This document shows, piece after piece, positions 26,216 through 36,176 of a stretch of 64,000 nucleotides of DNA. The notes under the pieces were generated by a model. The model was not told where the DNA came from, made no database searches, and saw nothing but the letters and a program-made list of their open reading frames with translations. The stretch covers positions 434,001 through 498,000 of the forward strand of contig NZ_JAPPUY010000003.1 of assembly GCF_026712245.1 (NCBI RefSeq), read 5' to 3'. The stretch is from Roseateles hydrophilus (GTDB lineage Bacteria > Pseudomonadota > Gammaproteobacteria > Burkholderiales > Burkholderiaceae_C). Position 1 is the first letter of the stretch; each line of letters opens with the position of its first letter. Made by a program: the position numbers and the translations under genes.

Positions 26216-28399
26216 TCAGGCGCGCGCCTCCTGCTTGACCCGCAGCCGCCACGCATGCAGCAGCGGCTCGGTGTAGCCGCTGGGCTGGGCCTCGCCCTTG
26301 AAGACGAGATCCAGCGCCGCCTGCATGGCCGCGCCCTGCGGGTTCGCGGCCAGGGGCTTGTAGGCCGGGTCGCCCGCGTTCTGGCCGTCCACCACGGCGG
26401 CCATGCGAGTGAAGGTGTCGCGCACCTGCTCGGCGCTCACCACGCCGTGGCGCAGCCAGTTGGCGATGTGCTGGCTGCTGATGCGCAGCGTGGCGCGGTC
26501 TTCCATCAGGCCCACGCCGTTGATGTCGGGCACCTTGGAGCAGCCCACGCCTTGATCCACCCAGCGCACCACGTAGCCCAGGATGCCCTGCACGTTGTTG
26601 TCCAGCTCCTGCTGGCGCTGCTCGGGCGTCCAGTCTGCGGTCGGCGCCACGGGAATGGTCAGCAGCGCGTTCAGGATGGCGTCGCGCTCGGCGGCGAGGT
26701 CGACCTTCTCCAGTTCCTGCTGCACGGCGCTGACGCTCACCTGGTGGTAGTGCAGCGCATGCAGCGTCGCGGCGGTGGGCGAGGGCACCCAGGCGGTGTT
26801 GGCGCCGGCCTTGGGATGGCCGATCTTCTGCTTCAGCATCTCGGCCATCAGGTCGGGCATGGCCCACATGCCCTTGCCGATCTGGGCGCGGCCGCGCAGC
26901 CCGCAGGCCAGGCCGGTCAGCACATTGCTGCGTTCGTACGCCTGGATCCAGCTGGACGTCTTCATGTCGCCCTTGCGCAGCATGGGGCCGGCGCGCATGG
27001 CGGTGTGCATTTCGTCGCCGGTGCGGTCCAGGAAGCCGGTGTTGATGAAGGCCACGCGGCTGGCCGCGGCGGCGATGCAGGCCTTCAGGTTGACGGACGT
27101 GCGGCGCTCCTCGTCCATGATGCCCAGCTTGACGGTGCTGTCGGGCAGGCCCAGCAGCTGCTCGACGCGCGTGAACAGCTCGGCGGCGAAGGCCACCTCG
27201 GCCGGGCCGTGCATCTTGGGCTTCACGATGTAGACGCTGCCGGTGCGGCTGTTGCCACGGCGCTTGAGGTCGTGCATCGCGATGGTGGTCGTGACCACCG
27301 CATCCATGATGCCCTCGGGAATCTCGCTGCCGTCGTCCAGCAGGATGGCCGGGTTGGTCATCAGGTGGCCGACATTGCGCACGAACATCAGCGAGCGGCC
27401 ATGCAGCGTGACGGTGCCGCCGTTCGGGGCCGTGTAGACGCGGTCAGCGTTCAGGCGGCGCGTGAAGGTGGTGCCGCCCTTGGCGACTTCCTCGGTCAGC
27501 GTGCCGAGCTGGATGCCCAGCCAGTTGCGGTAGGCCAGCAGCTTGTCCTCGGCGTCGACGGCGGCAACGGAGTCTTCCAGGTCCAGGATGGTGGACAGGG
27601 CGGCTTCCATCACCACGTCGGCCACGCCGGCGGGGTCGGTTTTGCCGATGGCGGTGCTGCGGTCGATGCGGATGTCCAGGTGCAGGCCGTGGTGGACCAG
27701 CAGCACGCTGCTGGGTGCGGCGGCGTCGCCCTGGTAGCCCGCGAAGGCGGCGGGGTCCTGCAGGCCGGTGGTGGCACCAGAGGCCAGCGTGACAACCAGC
27801 TGGCCGCTGTCGACGCGATAGCCCGTCGACTCGGCATGTGAGCCGGTGGCCAGCGGTGCGGCCTGGTCCAGCACCTGCCGGGCGAAGGCGATGACCTTGG
27901 CGCCGCGCACCGGGTTGTAGGCGCCGGCGCGCGTGGCGCCGTCGGTCTCGGGGATGGCGTCGGTGCCGTACAGCGCGTCGTACAGCGAACCCCAGCGGGC
28001 GTTGGCGGCGTTCAGCGCGTAGCGGGCGTTCAGGATGGGCACCACCAGCTGCGGGCCGGCCTGCACGGCCAGTTCGGCGTCGACGTTGGCCGTGGTGGCC
28101 TGCACCTGTGCCGGCGGCTCCACGAGGTAGCCGATGCGCTTCAGGAAGGCCTGGTAGGCCGGCATGTCGGTGATGGGGCCGGGGTGGGCCTCGTGCCAGG
28201 CGTCCAGCTCGGACTGCAGGCGGTCGCGCTCGGCCAGCAGCGCGCGGTTCTTGGGGGCCAGGTCGTGCGCGATCTGGCTGAAGCCGGCCCAGAACGCGTC
28301 CGGCGCGACGCCGGTGCCGGGCAGCACTTCGGTGTCGATGAAGCGGGCCAGGTCGGCATCGACCTGCAGGCGGTGGAGAGGGGTGCGGGTGGTGGACAT
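26216..28399 (-). CDS. glcB: Malate synthase G
   Basis: A 727-aa glyoxylate-cycle enzyme condensing glyoxylate and acetyl-CoA to malate; the usual length is about 720-730. Recognisable segments are [49 protein letters not shown] and [16 protein letters not shown], covering the TIM-barrel active site and Mg-binding acidic residues, and a C-terminal [20 protein letters not shown]. The ATG at 28399 has GAGGAG upstream. It is a monomeric cytosolic enzyme. The divergent LysR-family regulator is a candidate controller. Confidence 0.97.
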   Translation of the reverse strand: MSTTRTPLHRLQVDADLARFIDTEVLPGTGVAPDAFWAGFSQIAHDLAPKNRALLAERDRLQSELDAWHEAHPGPITDMPAYQAFLKRIGYLVEPPAQVQATTANVDAELAVQAGPQLVVPILNARYALNAANARWGSLYDALYGTDAIPETDGATRAGAYNPVRGAKVIAFARQVLDQAAPLATGSHAESTGYRVDSGQLVVTLASGATTGLQDPAAFAGYQGDAAAPSSVLLVHHGLHLDIRIDRSTAIGKTDPAGVADVVMEAALSTILDLEDSVAAVDAEDKLLAYRNWLGIQLGTLTEEVAKGGTTFTRRLNADRVYTAPNGGTVTLHGRSLMFVRNVGHLMTNPAILLDDGSEIPEGIMDAVVTTTIAMHDLKRRGNSRTGSVYIVKPKMHGPAEVAFAAELFTRVEQLLGLPDSTVKLGIMDEERRTSVNLKACIAAAASRVAFINTGFLDRTGDEMHTAMRAGPMLRKGDMKTSSWIQAYERSNVLTGLACGLRGRAQIGKGMWAMPDLMAEMLKQKIGHPKAGANTAWVPSPTAATLHALHYHQVSVSAVQQELEKVDLAAERDAILNALLTIPVAPTADWTPEQRQQELDNNVQGILGYVVRWVDQGVGCSKVPDINGVGLMEDRATLRISSQHIANWLRHGVVSAEQVRDTFTRMAAVVDGQNAGDPAYKPLAANPQGAAMQAALDLVFKGEAQPSGYTEPLLHAWRLRVKQEARA

Positions 28400-28565
28400 G
28401 GACAAGCTCCTCGAAAGACGACGAAACCGAAGACAGATTGCCGTGCATCTTGCCGCTGCGCGAGCCCTCGATTCGCAGCCGTGCACGCAGGGAATCTGTG
28501 ACGAAAACGCAAAGATCAGTGTTGAATCAGCCGGGTTTGCGTCTGCAGTTCAGCACAATCAGCGC

Positions 28566-29483
28566 ATGGACAAGCTCAAGCAGATGGAGTCCTTCGTCCT
28601 TGTGGCGGCCAAGGGCAGCCTGACGGCGGCGGCCGCGGCGGAAGGGCTGGCGCCCGCCGTCATGGGCCGGCGGCTGGACGCACTGGAGGCGCGGCTGGGC
28701 GTGAAGCTGATGCTGCGCACGACGCGGCGGCTGACGCTGACGCCCGAGGGCCAGGCCTTCCTGGAGGACTGCCAGCGCCTCATCGCGTCGCTGGCCGATG
28801 CCGAGGCTGCGGTCAGCGCCGGCGGCTTGAAGGCCAGCGGCCACCTGCGCGTGACGGCACCGGCCGGCTTCGGCCGCCGCCACGTGGCGCCGCTGGTGCC
28901 GGCTTTTCTCGCCGAGCATGCCGAACTGAGCCTGTCGCTGAACCTCAGCGACCGCGTCGTGGACATCGTGCACGAGGGCTTCGACTGCGCCGTGCGCGTG
29001 GGCGACCTGCCGGACTCCAGCCTCGTCAGCACGCGGCTGGCCGACAACCGGCGCCTGTGCGTTGCGTCGCCGGGCTACCTGAAGCGCGCCGGCGTGCCAC
29101 GCCACCCCGATGAGCTGGCGCGGCATGCCTGCCTGACGCTGAGCTCCGAGGCCAGCCAGGTGCGCGGCTGGGCCTTCCAGGTCGATGGCGTGGTGCAGCA
29201 CCTGCGGCCCGAGACGCGCGCACAAGGGCGTCTCGACTGCAGCGACGGCCAGGTGCTGCACGACTGGTGCGTGCAGGGCCTGGGCATCGCGTGGCGCAGC
29301 ACCTGGGAGGTGGAGGCCGACCTCGCGGCCGGCCGGCTCGTCACCGTGCTGGACGACTTCGCCGCGCCGCCCAACGGCATCTACGCGGTGTTCCCGCAGT
29401 CACGCCACCTGCCGCTGCGGACGCGGCTGTGGGTGGAGCATCTGCGGGCGCACTACGGGCGGGCGGAGTACTGGCGTGGTTGA
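28566..29483 (+). CDS. LysR-family transcriptional regulator
   Basis: A 305-aa regulator. The N-terminal winged helix-turn-helix covers about residues 1-60 (MESFVLVAAKGSLTAAAAAE, RRLDALEARLGVKLM), and the effector-binding domain of the CrgA/DsdC-like subgroup covers about 90-295 (GHLRVTAPAGFGRRHVAPL, DCAVRVGDLPDSSLV). It is transcribed away from glcB across a 166-bp gap, the classic arrangement for a LysR regulator acting on its divergent neighbour. That it regulates glcB is an inference. Confidence 0.92.
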   Translation: MDKLKQMESFVLVAAKGSLTAAAAAEGLAPAVMGRRLDALEARLGVKLMLRTTRRLTLTPEGQAFLEDCQRLIASLADAEAAVSAGGLKASGHLRVTAPAGFGRRHVAPLVPAFLAEHAELSLSLNLSDRVVDIVHEGFDCAVRVGDLPDSSLVSTRLADNRRLCVASPGYLKRAGVPRHPDELARHACLTLSSEASQVRGWAFQVDGVVQHLRPETRAQGRLDCSDGQVLHDWCVQGLGIAWRSTWEVEADLAAGRLVTVLDDFAAPPNGIYAVFPQSRHLPLRTRLWVEHLRAHYGRAEYWRG

Positions 29484-29502
29484 CGTGGCGCGGTCTGCAA
29501 GA

Positions 29503-29532
29503 CCGACCAGGCCTGCCCGCGTGCAGCGGCGC
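29503..29532. repeat. Dispersed short repeat, copy A
   Basis: A 30-bp segment matching 27 of 30 bases with copy B at 36147-36176, sharing the core GCCCGCGT(G/T)CAGCGGC. It lies between the convergent LysR and acyl-CoA synthetase genes, just beyond the synthetase stop. Confidence 0.5.
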
Positions 29533-29552
29533 TGGACTGGGCGAGGGGCGCG

Positions 29553-31247
29553 TCAGTCTCCGAACTGCACCTTGGCCCGCTTGCCCACCCAGCTTTCCAG
29601 CTTGCCGCCGTAGACCTCTTCCACGCGGTTGCGCTTGACCTTGAAGGTGGGCGTGATGAAGCCGTTGTCCACCGTCCACGGCGTCTTGATGAGCACCAGC
29701 GTGTCCAGCTGCTCATGCGGGTCCAGCTTGGCGTTGACGTCTTCCAGGTGCCGGGCCAGTTCGGCCTGCAGGCCGGCGGCGTCGCTGGCGGCGCGCTCCA
29801 CGCCCTGCGGCGACAGCATCGCGATGCCCAGCGGCTGGCCCAGGTTGGCGCCGGCCACGCAGACCGCCTCGATGGCGGGGTTCATGCCCAGCTTGTCCTC
29901 GATGGGCGCGGGCGCCACGTACTTGCCCTTGCTGGTCTTGAACAGGTCCTTCACGCGGCCCGTGATGCGCACGCAGCCGTCCTTGTCCTGGCTGGCCTTG
30001 TCGCCGGTGCGCAGCCAGCCGTCTTCGGTGAAGCTGTCGCGCGTCTGCTCGGGCGCCTTGTAGTAGCCCAGCATGACGGCGGGGCTGCGCATCTGCAGTT
30101 CGCCCGAGGTGGGGTCGATGCGCACCTGCACGCCTTCGTAGGCCGGGCCCACGGTGCCGCGCTGGTTCTTGCCGGGCAGGGTCAGGTGGGACAGCGCGAG
30201 GTTCTCGGTCATGCCGTAGCCCTCGTTGATGTGCAGGCCCAGCGTGGCGTACCACTCCAGCAGCGCCACTGGCATGGGCGCGGCGCCGCCGGCGGCGAAC
30301 TTGCAGTGGTTCAGCCCCAGCGCCTTCAGCACCTTCTTGCGCACCAGGCCGCCGATGATCGGCAGGCGCAGCAGCTTGTTCATCTTCTGCGGCGGCATCT
30401 TGGCCTGCACGCCCTGCTGGAACTTGACCCACAGGCGCGGCACGCTGAAGAACACCGTCGGCAGCGCGCGCTGCAGGTCGGCGGTGAAGGTGTCCAGCGA
30501 CTCGGCAAAGAAGATCCGGATGCCGCGCGCCAGCCAGCCGTGTTCCACCAGCGTGCGTTCCACGACGTGGGCCAGCGGCAGGTAGGACAGCATGCGGTCC
30601 GAGCCCACCATGGGGATGCGCTTCAGGCCGGCGTCCACGGCCCAGGCAAAGGCGCCGAAGGTGTGCATCACGCCCTTGGGCAGGCCGGTGGTGCCGGAGG
30701 TGTAGATCAGCGTGCAGAGCTCGTCGGCGCCACGCACCGGCGAGTCCTTCATGGGCTCGGTGCGGGCGCAGATGGCGTCCCAGCCCTCGTAGGTCTTCTT
30801 GGCGTCGTCGGGCGACAGCGCATAGCTCGCGCCGGGCAGGTGGGCCGGCACGCCGGGCTTCATGCCCTCCCAGCCGTCGAGCTTGCCGATGAAGATGAAG
30901 CGCGACTCGCTGTGCTCCAGGATCTGCGTGATCGTCTCGGGCGCCAGCGTCGGGTACAGCGGCACGCTGACGTAGCCGGCCATCCAGATGGCCAGGTCGC
31001 TCATCAGCCACCACGCGCAGTTCTTGGACAGGATGGCGACCTTGGCGTCAGCGGGCCAGCCCTCGGCGGCACCGCGGGCCTTGAGGTGGGCCGCCATGCG
31101 GCGCACCTGGTCGCCCACCTGGGCCCAGGTGAAGTCCTTGATGTCGCCGCCGCCCATGGGCTGCGTCAGCGTTACGGTCTGGCCGGCACTGCGCTCCCAG
31201 TGGTAGAGGCGTTGCAGGGCGAGCTGGTCAGCGGCGATGGTGGCCAT
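29553..31247 (-). CDS. Long-chain acyl-CoA synthetase-like AMP-binding protein
   Basis: A 564-aa adenylate-forming ligase activating a carboxylic acid, probably a fatty acid, with ATP and CoA. The P-loop-like motif is LIYTSGTTGLPKG, the A5 motif INEGYGMTE, the hinge region GWLRTGDKASQDKDG, and RITGRVKDLFKTSKGKYVAP carries the C-terminal catalytic lysine zone. It resembles the FAA1/LC-FACS group more than FadD of E. coli. GGAG lies a few bases before the ATG at 31247. No operon partner is adjacent. Confidence 0.92.
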   Translation of the reverse strand: MATIAADQLALQRLYHWERSAGQTVTLTQPMGGGDIKDFTWAQVGDQVRRMAAHLKARGAAEGWPADAKVAILSKNCAWWLMSDLAIWMAGYVSVPLYPTLAPETITQILEHSESRFIFIGKLDGWEGMKPGVPAHLPGASYALSPDDAKKTYEGWDAICARTEPMKDSPVRGADELCTLIYTSGTTGLPKGVMHTFGAFAWAVDAGLKRIPMVGSDRMLSYLPLAHVVERTLVEHGWLARGIRIFFAESLDTFTADLQRALPTVFFSVPRLWVKFQQGVQAKMPPQKMNKLLRLPIIGGLVRKKVLKALGLNHCKFAAGGAAPMPVALLEWYATLGLHINEGYGMTENLALSHLTLPGKNQRGTVGPAYEGVQVRIDPTSGELQMRSPAVMLGYYKAPEQTRDSFTEDGWLRTGDKASQDKDGCVRITGRVKDLFKTSKGKYVAPAPIEDKLGMNPAIEAVCVAGANLGQPLGIAMLSPQGVERAASDAAGLQAELARHLEDVNAKLDPHEQLDTLVLIKTPWTVDNGFITPTFKVKRNRVEEVYGGKLESWVGKRAKVQFGD

Positions 31248-31387
31248 GGATGTCTCCGGGGACTTCTTGTTTGGGAAATGCGAAGTTACCGCGTGCCGGG
31301 CAGGGGCCGCAGCGGGAAAACACGTTTTTTGCGTGGCAAGTTGCCTCTAAAACCTAGATTGACGACTCTAAATACCGTCGTTCTCGT

Positions 31388-34162
31388 TCAGAACTGCCCG
31401 GCCCAGTGCGGCTGCCAGCGGCCCCGGCCCAGCTCGGCGCGCAGCGCGTCCAGCGGGTGGGCGGCCAGCCAGTCCGGGCGCAGGGCGTCGGCACGCGCCA
31501 GGGCGGCGGCGGCCTCGGGCGTGCGCGCAAGGCTGGCGGCCAGGTCCAGTTGTGCGCGCCAGTGCGGCAGGCCCTGCGGTTGGGGCAGGGCGTCCAACAG
31601 CGCCACGCGCTGGCGCAGCGCGGTGACCGCGGCGTCGTGCCGGCCCTCGGCGCGCAGCAGTTCGCCGTGCAGCTGCGCGATGCGGCTGGCCAGTTGCGCG
31701 TGGGTGCGCAGCCAGGGCTGCGCGTCCTGCGTCTGCAGCCGCGCCAGCGTGCGCCGCGCCAGCGGCAGGTCGCCCAGGCGCAGCGCCACGCGCGTGACGG
31801 CCATGCCGGCCTCGGCCCAGGGCGGGCCGGAGATGTCAGGGCTGCGCGCCAGCTCATCGGCCAGGCGGTGAGCCGTAGGCAGCCAGTCTGTAGCGCGCTC
31901 GGGTGCCGCCAGCGCGCGGGCCAGCAGCGCGGCGCTCTCGCGCGGCAGGCGCAGCGTGGGGTGGCCTGCGGCCTCTGGTGGCAGCATGCGCTCCAGTTCG
32001 TCATGCACCTGCACGGCCTGCGCGTAGTCGCCCAGCTCCACGAGGTGGCGGGCCAGGTCGGCGCGCATGCGCTGGCTGCTGGAGTTGCCGGGGCCCAGCA
32101 GCGCGTCCATGTCGGCAACGATCTGCCGCGCCACCGCGACGCTGCCCTCCGCGCGCCCCAGCCGGGCCTGGATGTTCCACACGTGCTGGCGCAGGCGCGT
32201 CACGAAGCGGGCGCGGTGTGCGGGCGCCGTGGCCCAGGAGGCGCGCGTGGCCTCGATGAGGCGCTCGGCGTCCAGCAGCCGGCCCTGCGCGAGCCGCAGC
32301 TGGTAGAGGTAGGCGTTGTAGTACGGGTACTCGAAGTCGCTGGGCTTGAACTGCCGCTGCACGATGGGCCAGGCCCGCACGTGCATGGCCTCCGCGTCTG
32401 CAAAGCGGCCCGCGCCGGCATAGGCCACGATGAGCTGGTAGAGCAGGTTGACATGGTCGTTCTCCTGCTCGGAGCCGGCCGGCGCGCGTGCCAGCACCGG
32501 CAGCAGCGGCTCACCCAGCGCGATGACCTCCAGCGGCGAGTTCAGCGCCGTGTAGATGCGCGCCAGCCGCAGCCGCGCGATGCGCGTGCGCTCGTCGTCA
32601 TCGCCCCAGCGCCTGGCGTTCAGCGCGATGAACTCCTGCGCCAGCGGGATGGCGATGTCGTGGCGGTTCATGTCGGAGTAGGTCGCCACCATCACGTCCA
32701 GCACGCGCAGGTAGGTCAGCTCGTCGCCGGCAAAGCGCTGCTTCAGGTCGGCCCGGCTTTTCTCCAGCACCTCGAAGATGGTGGGGATCTGGCCGCCGTG
32801 GCGATCGGGGTTGGCCGAGGCCAGCAGCTCGGTCAGGTAGCGCGTGACTTCCTCGCTCTGGCGCGCGGCGGCCTGGGCCTGGTCGCGCTGCCACAGGCTC
32901 AGGCCCAGGCCCAGGCTCAGCGCTGCGAAGACCAGCGCCGCGCCGCCGGCCAGTGCCGCGTTGCGCCGCAGCCAGAGCCGCGCGCGGTGGCGCCAGTCCT
33001 CCGCGCGCACGCTGACCGGGCGCTGCGCCAGCCAGCGCTCCAGGTCGTCGATGAAGCTGCCCACGCTGGCATAGCGCTCGGCGGCATCGCGGCGCATCGC
33101 CTTGGCCGCCACGGCCTCCAGGTCGCCCGCGGCGCGGCGCGCGTCGGCCGGCCGCCCCGGGCCCTGCCCGCTGCTGGCGTCGTCGGCCTGGCCCAGGCTG
33201 CGCGTGATGCGCTGGGCCTGGCCGTGCAGCACGGCATGCTCCAGCGCCGTGCGGCTGGCGCCGCGCTGGCCGAAGGGCAGCTGGCCGCTGGCGAGCTCGT
33301 ACAGCATGACGCCCAGCGAGTAGACGTCGGCCGCCGCGCCGATGGGCCCGCCGAGAATCTGCTCGGGCGCCGCGTAGGCCGGCGTCAGCCGCCGGCCGGA
33401 CAGCTGCGTGAGCTGGCTGTCGGCCTGCTGGCCCGAGGGGTCCAGCAGACCGGCGATGCCGAAGTCCAGCAGCTTGGTGTGGCCGGCGTCGTCCACCATG
33501 ACGTTGCTGGGCTTGAGGTCGCGGTGGACGATGAGCTGCGCATGCGCATGCTCCACGGCGCGGGCGATCCGGATCAGCAGGCGCATGCGGGCGTTCAGGT
33601 CCAGCCGCTGCGTGCGCACATGCTCGGACAGCGTGTGCCCCACCACATGCTCCAGCACCAGGAAGGCGCGCCCGTCCTGCTCGCCGGCATCCAGCAGCCG
33701 GGCGATGCCGGGGTGGGTGAGGCGGCCCAGCAGCGCGCGTTCGCGGGCGAAGCGCGCAGCCAGCCCGGGGCCGGCCACGTCGTCGCGCAGCAGCTTGATG
33801 GCCGCCTGGCCCTGGTACAGCCCGTCGGCGCGCTCGGCCCGCCACACCTGGCCCATGCCGCCTTCGCCCAGCAGCTCGCACAGGCGCCAGGCGCCGAAGC
33901 GGTCGCCCGTTCGCGGGGCGGCGGCGTCCGGAGCCGGGGCGGCCAGTGCGTGCGCCAGCTGGTCACCGAAGCCGGACACGCCCAGCGTGACGGTCGCGTC
34001 GTCCGGCGGCAGCGCCGCCAGCATGCGGGCCAGCCGCGCGGCCAGCTCGGGCGGCTGCAGTGTGGCCAGCCGTTCGGCGCGGGCCGCCGCTGGCAGCTCG
34101 GCCAGCTCGTCGAACAGCGGGGACAGCCGCTGCCAGTCCTCGGGCTGCAGGCCGGCGCTCAT
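31388..34162 (-). CDS. Transmembrane Ser/Thr protein kinase with C-terminal TPR-like region
   Basis: A 924-aa protein. The kinase domain (about residues 88-380) has the glycine loop LGEGGMGQVW (98-107), ATP-binding Lys123, HRDLKPSN with catalytic Asp215, DFG at 233-235, and YAAPEQ. One membrane helix (AALAGGAALVFAALSLGLGL) lies around residue 400, so the helical-repeat C-terminal half (about 500 residues, TPR-like) is probably periplasmic. The N-terminal 85 residues are an alpha-helical extension. Its ATG shares one base with the stop of the ECF sigma factor gene, so the two are coupled. The kinase probably controls that sigma factor or a shared pathway. Confidence 0.92.
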   Translation of the reverse strand: MSAGLQPEDWQRLSPLFDELAELPAAARAERLATLQPPELAARLARMLAALPPDDATVTLGVSGFGDQLAHALAAPAPDAAAPRTGDRFGAWRLCELLGEGGMGQVWRAERADGLYQGQAAIKLLRDDVAGPGLAARFARERALLGRLTHPGIARLLDAGEQDGRAFLVLEHVVGHTLSEHVRTQRLDLNARMRLLIRIARAVEHAHAQLIVHRDLKPSNVMVDDAGHTKLLDFGIAGLLDPSGQQADSQLTQLSGRRLTPAYAAPEQILGGPIGAAADVYSLGVMLYELASGQLPFGQRGASRTALEHAVLHGQAQRITRSLGQADDASSGQGPGRPADARRAAGDLEAVAAKAMRRDAAERYASVGSFIDDLERWLAQRPVSVRAEDWRHRARLWLRRNAALAGGAALVFAALSLGLGLSLWQRDQAQAAARQSEEVTRYLTELLASANPDRHGGQIPTIFEVLEKSRADLKQRFAGDELTYLRVLDVMVATYSDMNRHDIAIPLAQEFIALNARRWGDDDERTRIARLRLARIYTALNSPLEVIALGEPLLPVLARAPAGSEQENDHVNLLYQLIVAYAGAGRFADAEAMHVRAWPIVQRQFKPSDFEYPYYNAYLYQLRLAQGRLLDAERLIEATRASWATAPAHRARFVTRLRQHVWNIQARLGRAEGSVAVARQIVADMDALLGPGNSSSQRMRADLARHLVELGDYAQAVQVHDELERMLPPEAAGHPTLRLPRESAALLARALAAPERATDWLPTAHRLADELARSPDISGPPWAEAGMAVTRVALRLGDLPLARRTLARLQTQDAQPWLRTHAQLASRIAQLHGELLRAEGRHDAAVTALRQRVALLDALPQPQGLPHWRAQLDLAASLARTPEAAAALARADALRPDWLAAHPLDALRAELGRGRWQPHWAGQF

Positions 34163-34755
34163 CAGTAGACGGTGTTCGGCGGGTCGCCCAGCAGTTCCTG
34201 CAGCAGCGCCCGGGCCTTCAGCAGCTCGCGGTTGATGCTGCGCGTGGAGACCTCGCGCAGCGCCGCCACCTCGGCGATGGTCAGGCCGGCGAAGCCGATC
34301 ATCTCGATCAGCTCGTACAGCGGCTCGTCGAACGCGCGCATGCGCGCCAGCGCCTGGTCCAGGCCGATCAGGTCCACGGCCTGGCTCTGCACGGCGGCCA
34401 CGTCTCCGGCGGCCGACAGCGTCACCATGACGGCGTCGCCGCCGCGCTTGTCACGGCCCTCGGTGCGCAGGTGGTCGATGACGACCGAGCGCAGCACGCG
34501 GCCCACGTAGGCGAAGAACTGGCCGCGTGTGTCGCCCTGCAGGCCTTGCTGGTCGGCCATGCGCAGAAAGCCCTCATGCACGAGGGCCGTGGTGTCCAGT
34601 CCGCAGGCGCGGCCCTGGGCGCCGCTCTGTGCCAGCCGCATGCGGGCCACGCGCTTGATCTCGGGGTACAGCAGCGCGTAGAGCTGCTGCAGCGCCGCCG
34701 CATCGCCGCGGGCCGTGCCGGCCAGCAGCTCGGTGATCGCGGGCGTGGTGACCAT
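34162..34755 (-). CDS. ECF-subfamily RNA polymerase sigma factor (kinase-linked type)
   Basis: A 197-aa sigma factor. The sigma-2 region covers about residues 15-95 (LYALLYPEIKRVARMRL, FFAYVGRVLRSVVIDHLR) and sigma-4 about 130-190 (GLTIAEVAALREVSTRSINRE, the helix-turn-helix). The pattern matches the TIGR02999-type ECF group (DTTALVHEGFLRM), which is commonly encoded beside Ser/Thr kinases and not beside membrane anti-sigma factors. Here the kinase gene follows with a one-base overlap and no anti-sigma gene is visible. Activation by phosphorylation is plausible but unproven. Confidence 0.93.
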   Translation of the reverse strand: MVTTPAITELLAGTARGDAAALQQLYALLYPEIKRVARMRLAQSGAQGRACGLDTTALVHEGFLRMADQQGLQGDTRGQFFAYVGRVLRSVVIDHLRTEGRDKRGGDAVMVTLSAAGDVAAVQSQAVDLIGLDQALARMRAFDEPLYELIEMIGFAGLTIAEVAALREVSTRSINRELLKARALLQELLGDPPNTVY

Positions 34756-34780
34756 CAGCAGCGCAGCCCGGTCGCCCGGA

Positions 34781-36079
34781 TCAGGCCGCGTCGGCCTGGA
34801 ACGCGGCCAGCGCGGCGGCGATGTCGGCCTCGGCGGCCTCGCGCTGCACCGGGGCGTCGGCGGTCAGCGCGGCGGCGCCGCCCTGCTTCAGCCGCGCCAC
34901 CCACTGGCCGGCCTCGCGGCCCTGCTCGAAGGCCTGGCTCTGCAGCAGCAGCGCACCGTCGGCCGACAGCAGCTTGAAGTAGAACTTGCCGTCGGCCTCG
35001 CGGTACTGCTTGAACACCGGCAGCGCGACCTTCTCGGTCTTGGCGACGGCCGTGGTGGCGGTCTGCGTGTAGGGGCGCAGGCCGACGGCCTCGCGCAGCG
35101 TTTTCAGGAAGGGCACGGCGATGGCGCGGGCCTTGGCGGCGCCGGCCTGCAGGATGGCTTCCAGCTCGGCCGGGTTGGCCATCAGCGCCTCGTAGCGGGC
35201 GCGCATGGGGCCGATCTGCGACTCGATCAGCGCCACCAGCTGCTGCTTGGCCTCGCCCCAGCCCAGGCCGGCGCGCAGCGCAGCGCGGAAGGCGGCGCGC
35301 TCATCGATGCTCGCGAACGCGTCGTAAAGCGCCACCAGCGTCTGGCCCTCGGGCTCCTTGGGCTCGCCGGGCAGCTTGCTGTCGGTGACGATGCGGGCCA
35401 CGGCGTCCTGCAGCGCCTTGGCGCCGCCTTCGAAGAGCGGGATGACGTTGTCATAGCTCTTGCTCATCTTGCGGCCGTCCAGGCCGGGCAGCAGCTCCAT
35501 CTCGGCGTCGGTGACGGCTTCGGGCAGCGTGAACAGCGCCTGGCCGCGGCCGAACAGGTGGTTGAAGCGCTGGGCCACGTCGCGGGCCATCTCGATGTGC
35601 TGCACCTGGTCTTTGCCCACGGGCACCTTGTGCGCGTTGAACATCAGGATGTCGGCCGCCATCAGCACGGGGTAGCTGAACAGGCCCATGGTGACGTTGG
35701 CGTCCGCGTCCTCGCCGGCCGCCACCGCGGCGTCCACGGCGGCCTTGTAGGCATGGGCGCGGTTCATCTGGCCCTTGGCGGTGACGCAGGTCAGCAGCCA
35801 GGTCAGCTCGGGGATCTCGGGGATGTCGCTCTGGCGGTAGAGCGTCACGCGGTTGGTGTCCAGCCCGGCGGCCACCCAGGTGGCGGCGATGGAGCGGCTG
35901 GAGCGGGCGATGCGGTCCGGCTCGTCGCACTTGATCAGCGCGTGGAAGTCGGCCATGAAGAAGAAGCTCTCCACGCCGGGCGCTTGGCTGGCCAGCACCG
36001 CGGGGCGGATGGCGCCGACGTAGTTGCCGAGATGCAGGGTGCCGGTGGTGGTGATGCCGGTCAGGACGCGCTGGGACAT
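34781..36079 (-). CDS. trpS: Tryptophan--tRNA ligase with C-terminal extension
   Basis: A 432-aa class I synthetase. The HIGH-equivalent motif is TGTLHLGNYVG (residues 12-22), KMSKS is at 204-208, and the tryptophan pocket region includes FSYPVLMAADILMF and VGKDQVQHIEMARDVAQRFN. Standard TrpS ends near residue 340. Here about 85 extra residues follow, of which 356-398 (FKQYREADGKFYFKLLSADG then LLLQSQAFEQGREAGQWVAR) resemble the small YegP/DUF1508 fold. It charges tRNA-Trp in the cytoplasm. The gene lies 25 bp upstream of the ECF sigma factor gene on the same strand and may share transcription with it. Confidence 0.96.
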   Translation of the reverse strand: MSQRVLTGITTTGTLHLGNYVGAIRPAVLASQAPGVESFFFMADFHALIKCDEPDRIARSSRSIAATWVAAGLDTNRVTLYRQSDIPEIPELTWLLTCVTAKGQMNRAHAYKAAVDAAVAAGEDADANVTMGLFSYPVLMAADILMFNAHKVPVGKDQVQHIEMARDVAQRFNHLFGRGQALFTLPEAVTDAEMELLPGLDGRKMSKSYDNVIPLFEGGAKALQDAVARIVTDSKLPGEPKEPEGQTLVALYDAFASIDERAAFRAALRAGLGWGEAKQQLVALIESQIGPMRARYEALMANPAELEAILQAGAAKARAIAVPFLKTLREAVGLRPYTQTATTAVAKTEKVALPVFKQYREADGKFYFKLLSADGALLLQSQAFEQGREAGQWVARLKQGGAAALTADAPVQREAAEADIAAALAAFQADAA

Positions 36080-36146
36080 GAGGGGATCGGGGCAGAAAGT
36101 TCGACCCGGATTGTGGCCTCTGCTTCGATGCGGCGGAAAGCGCGGG

Positions 36147-36176
36147 CCGACCAGGCGCGCCCGCGTTCAGCGGCGC
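36147..36176. repeat. Dispersed short repeat, copy B
   Basis: A 30-bp segment 27/30 identical to copy A at 29503-29532. The 16-base core at 36159-36174 is identical to copy C at 60782-60797. It spans the stop codon of the LacI-family regulator gene. Confidence 0.5.
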
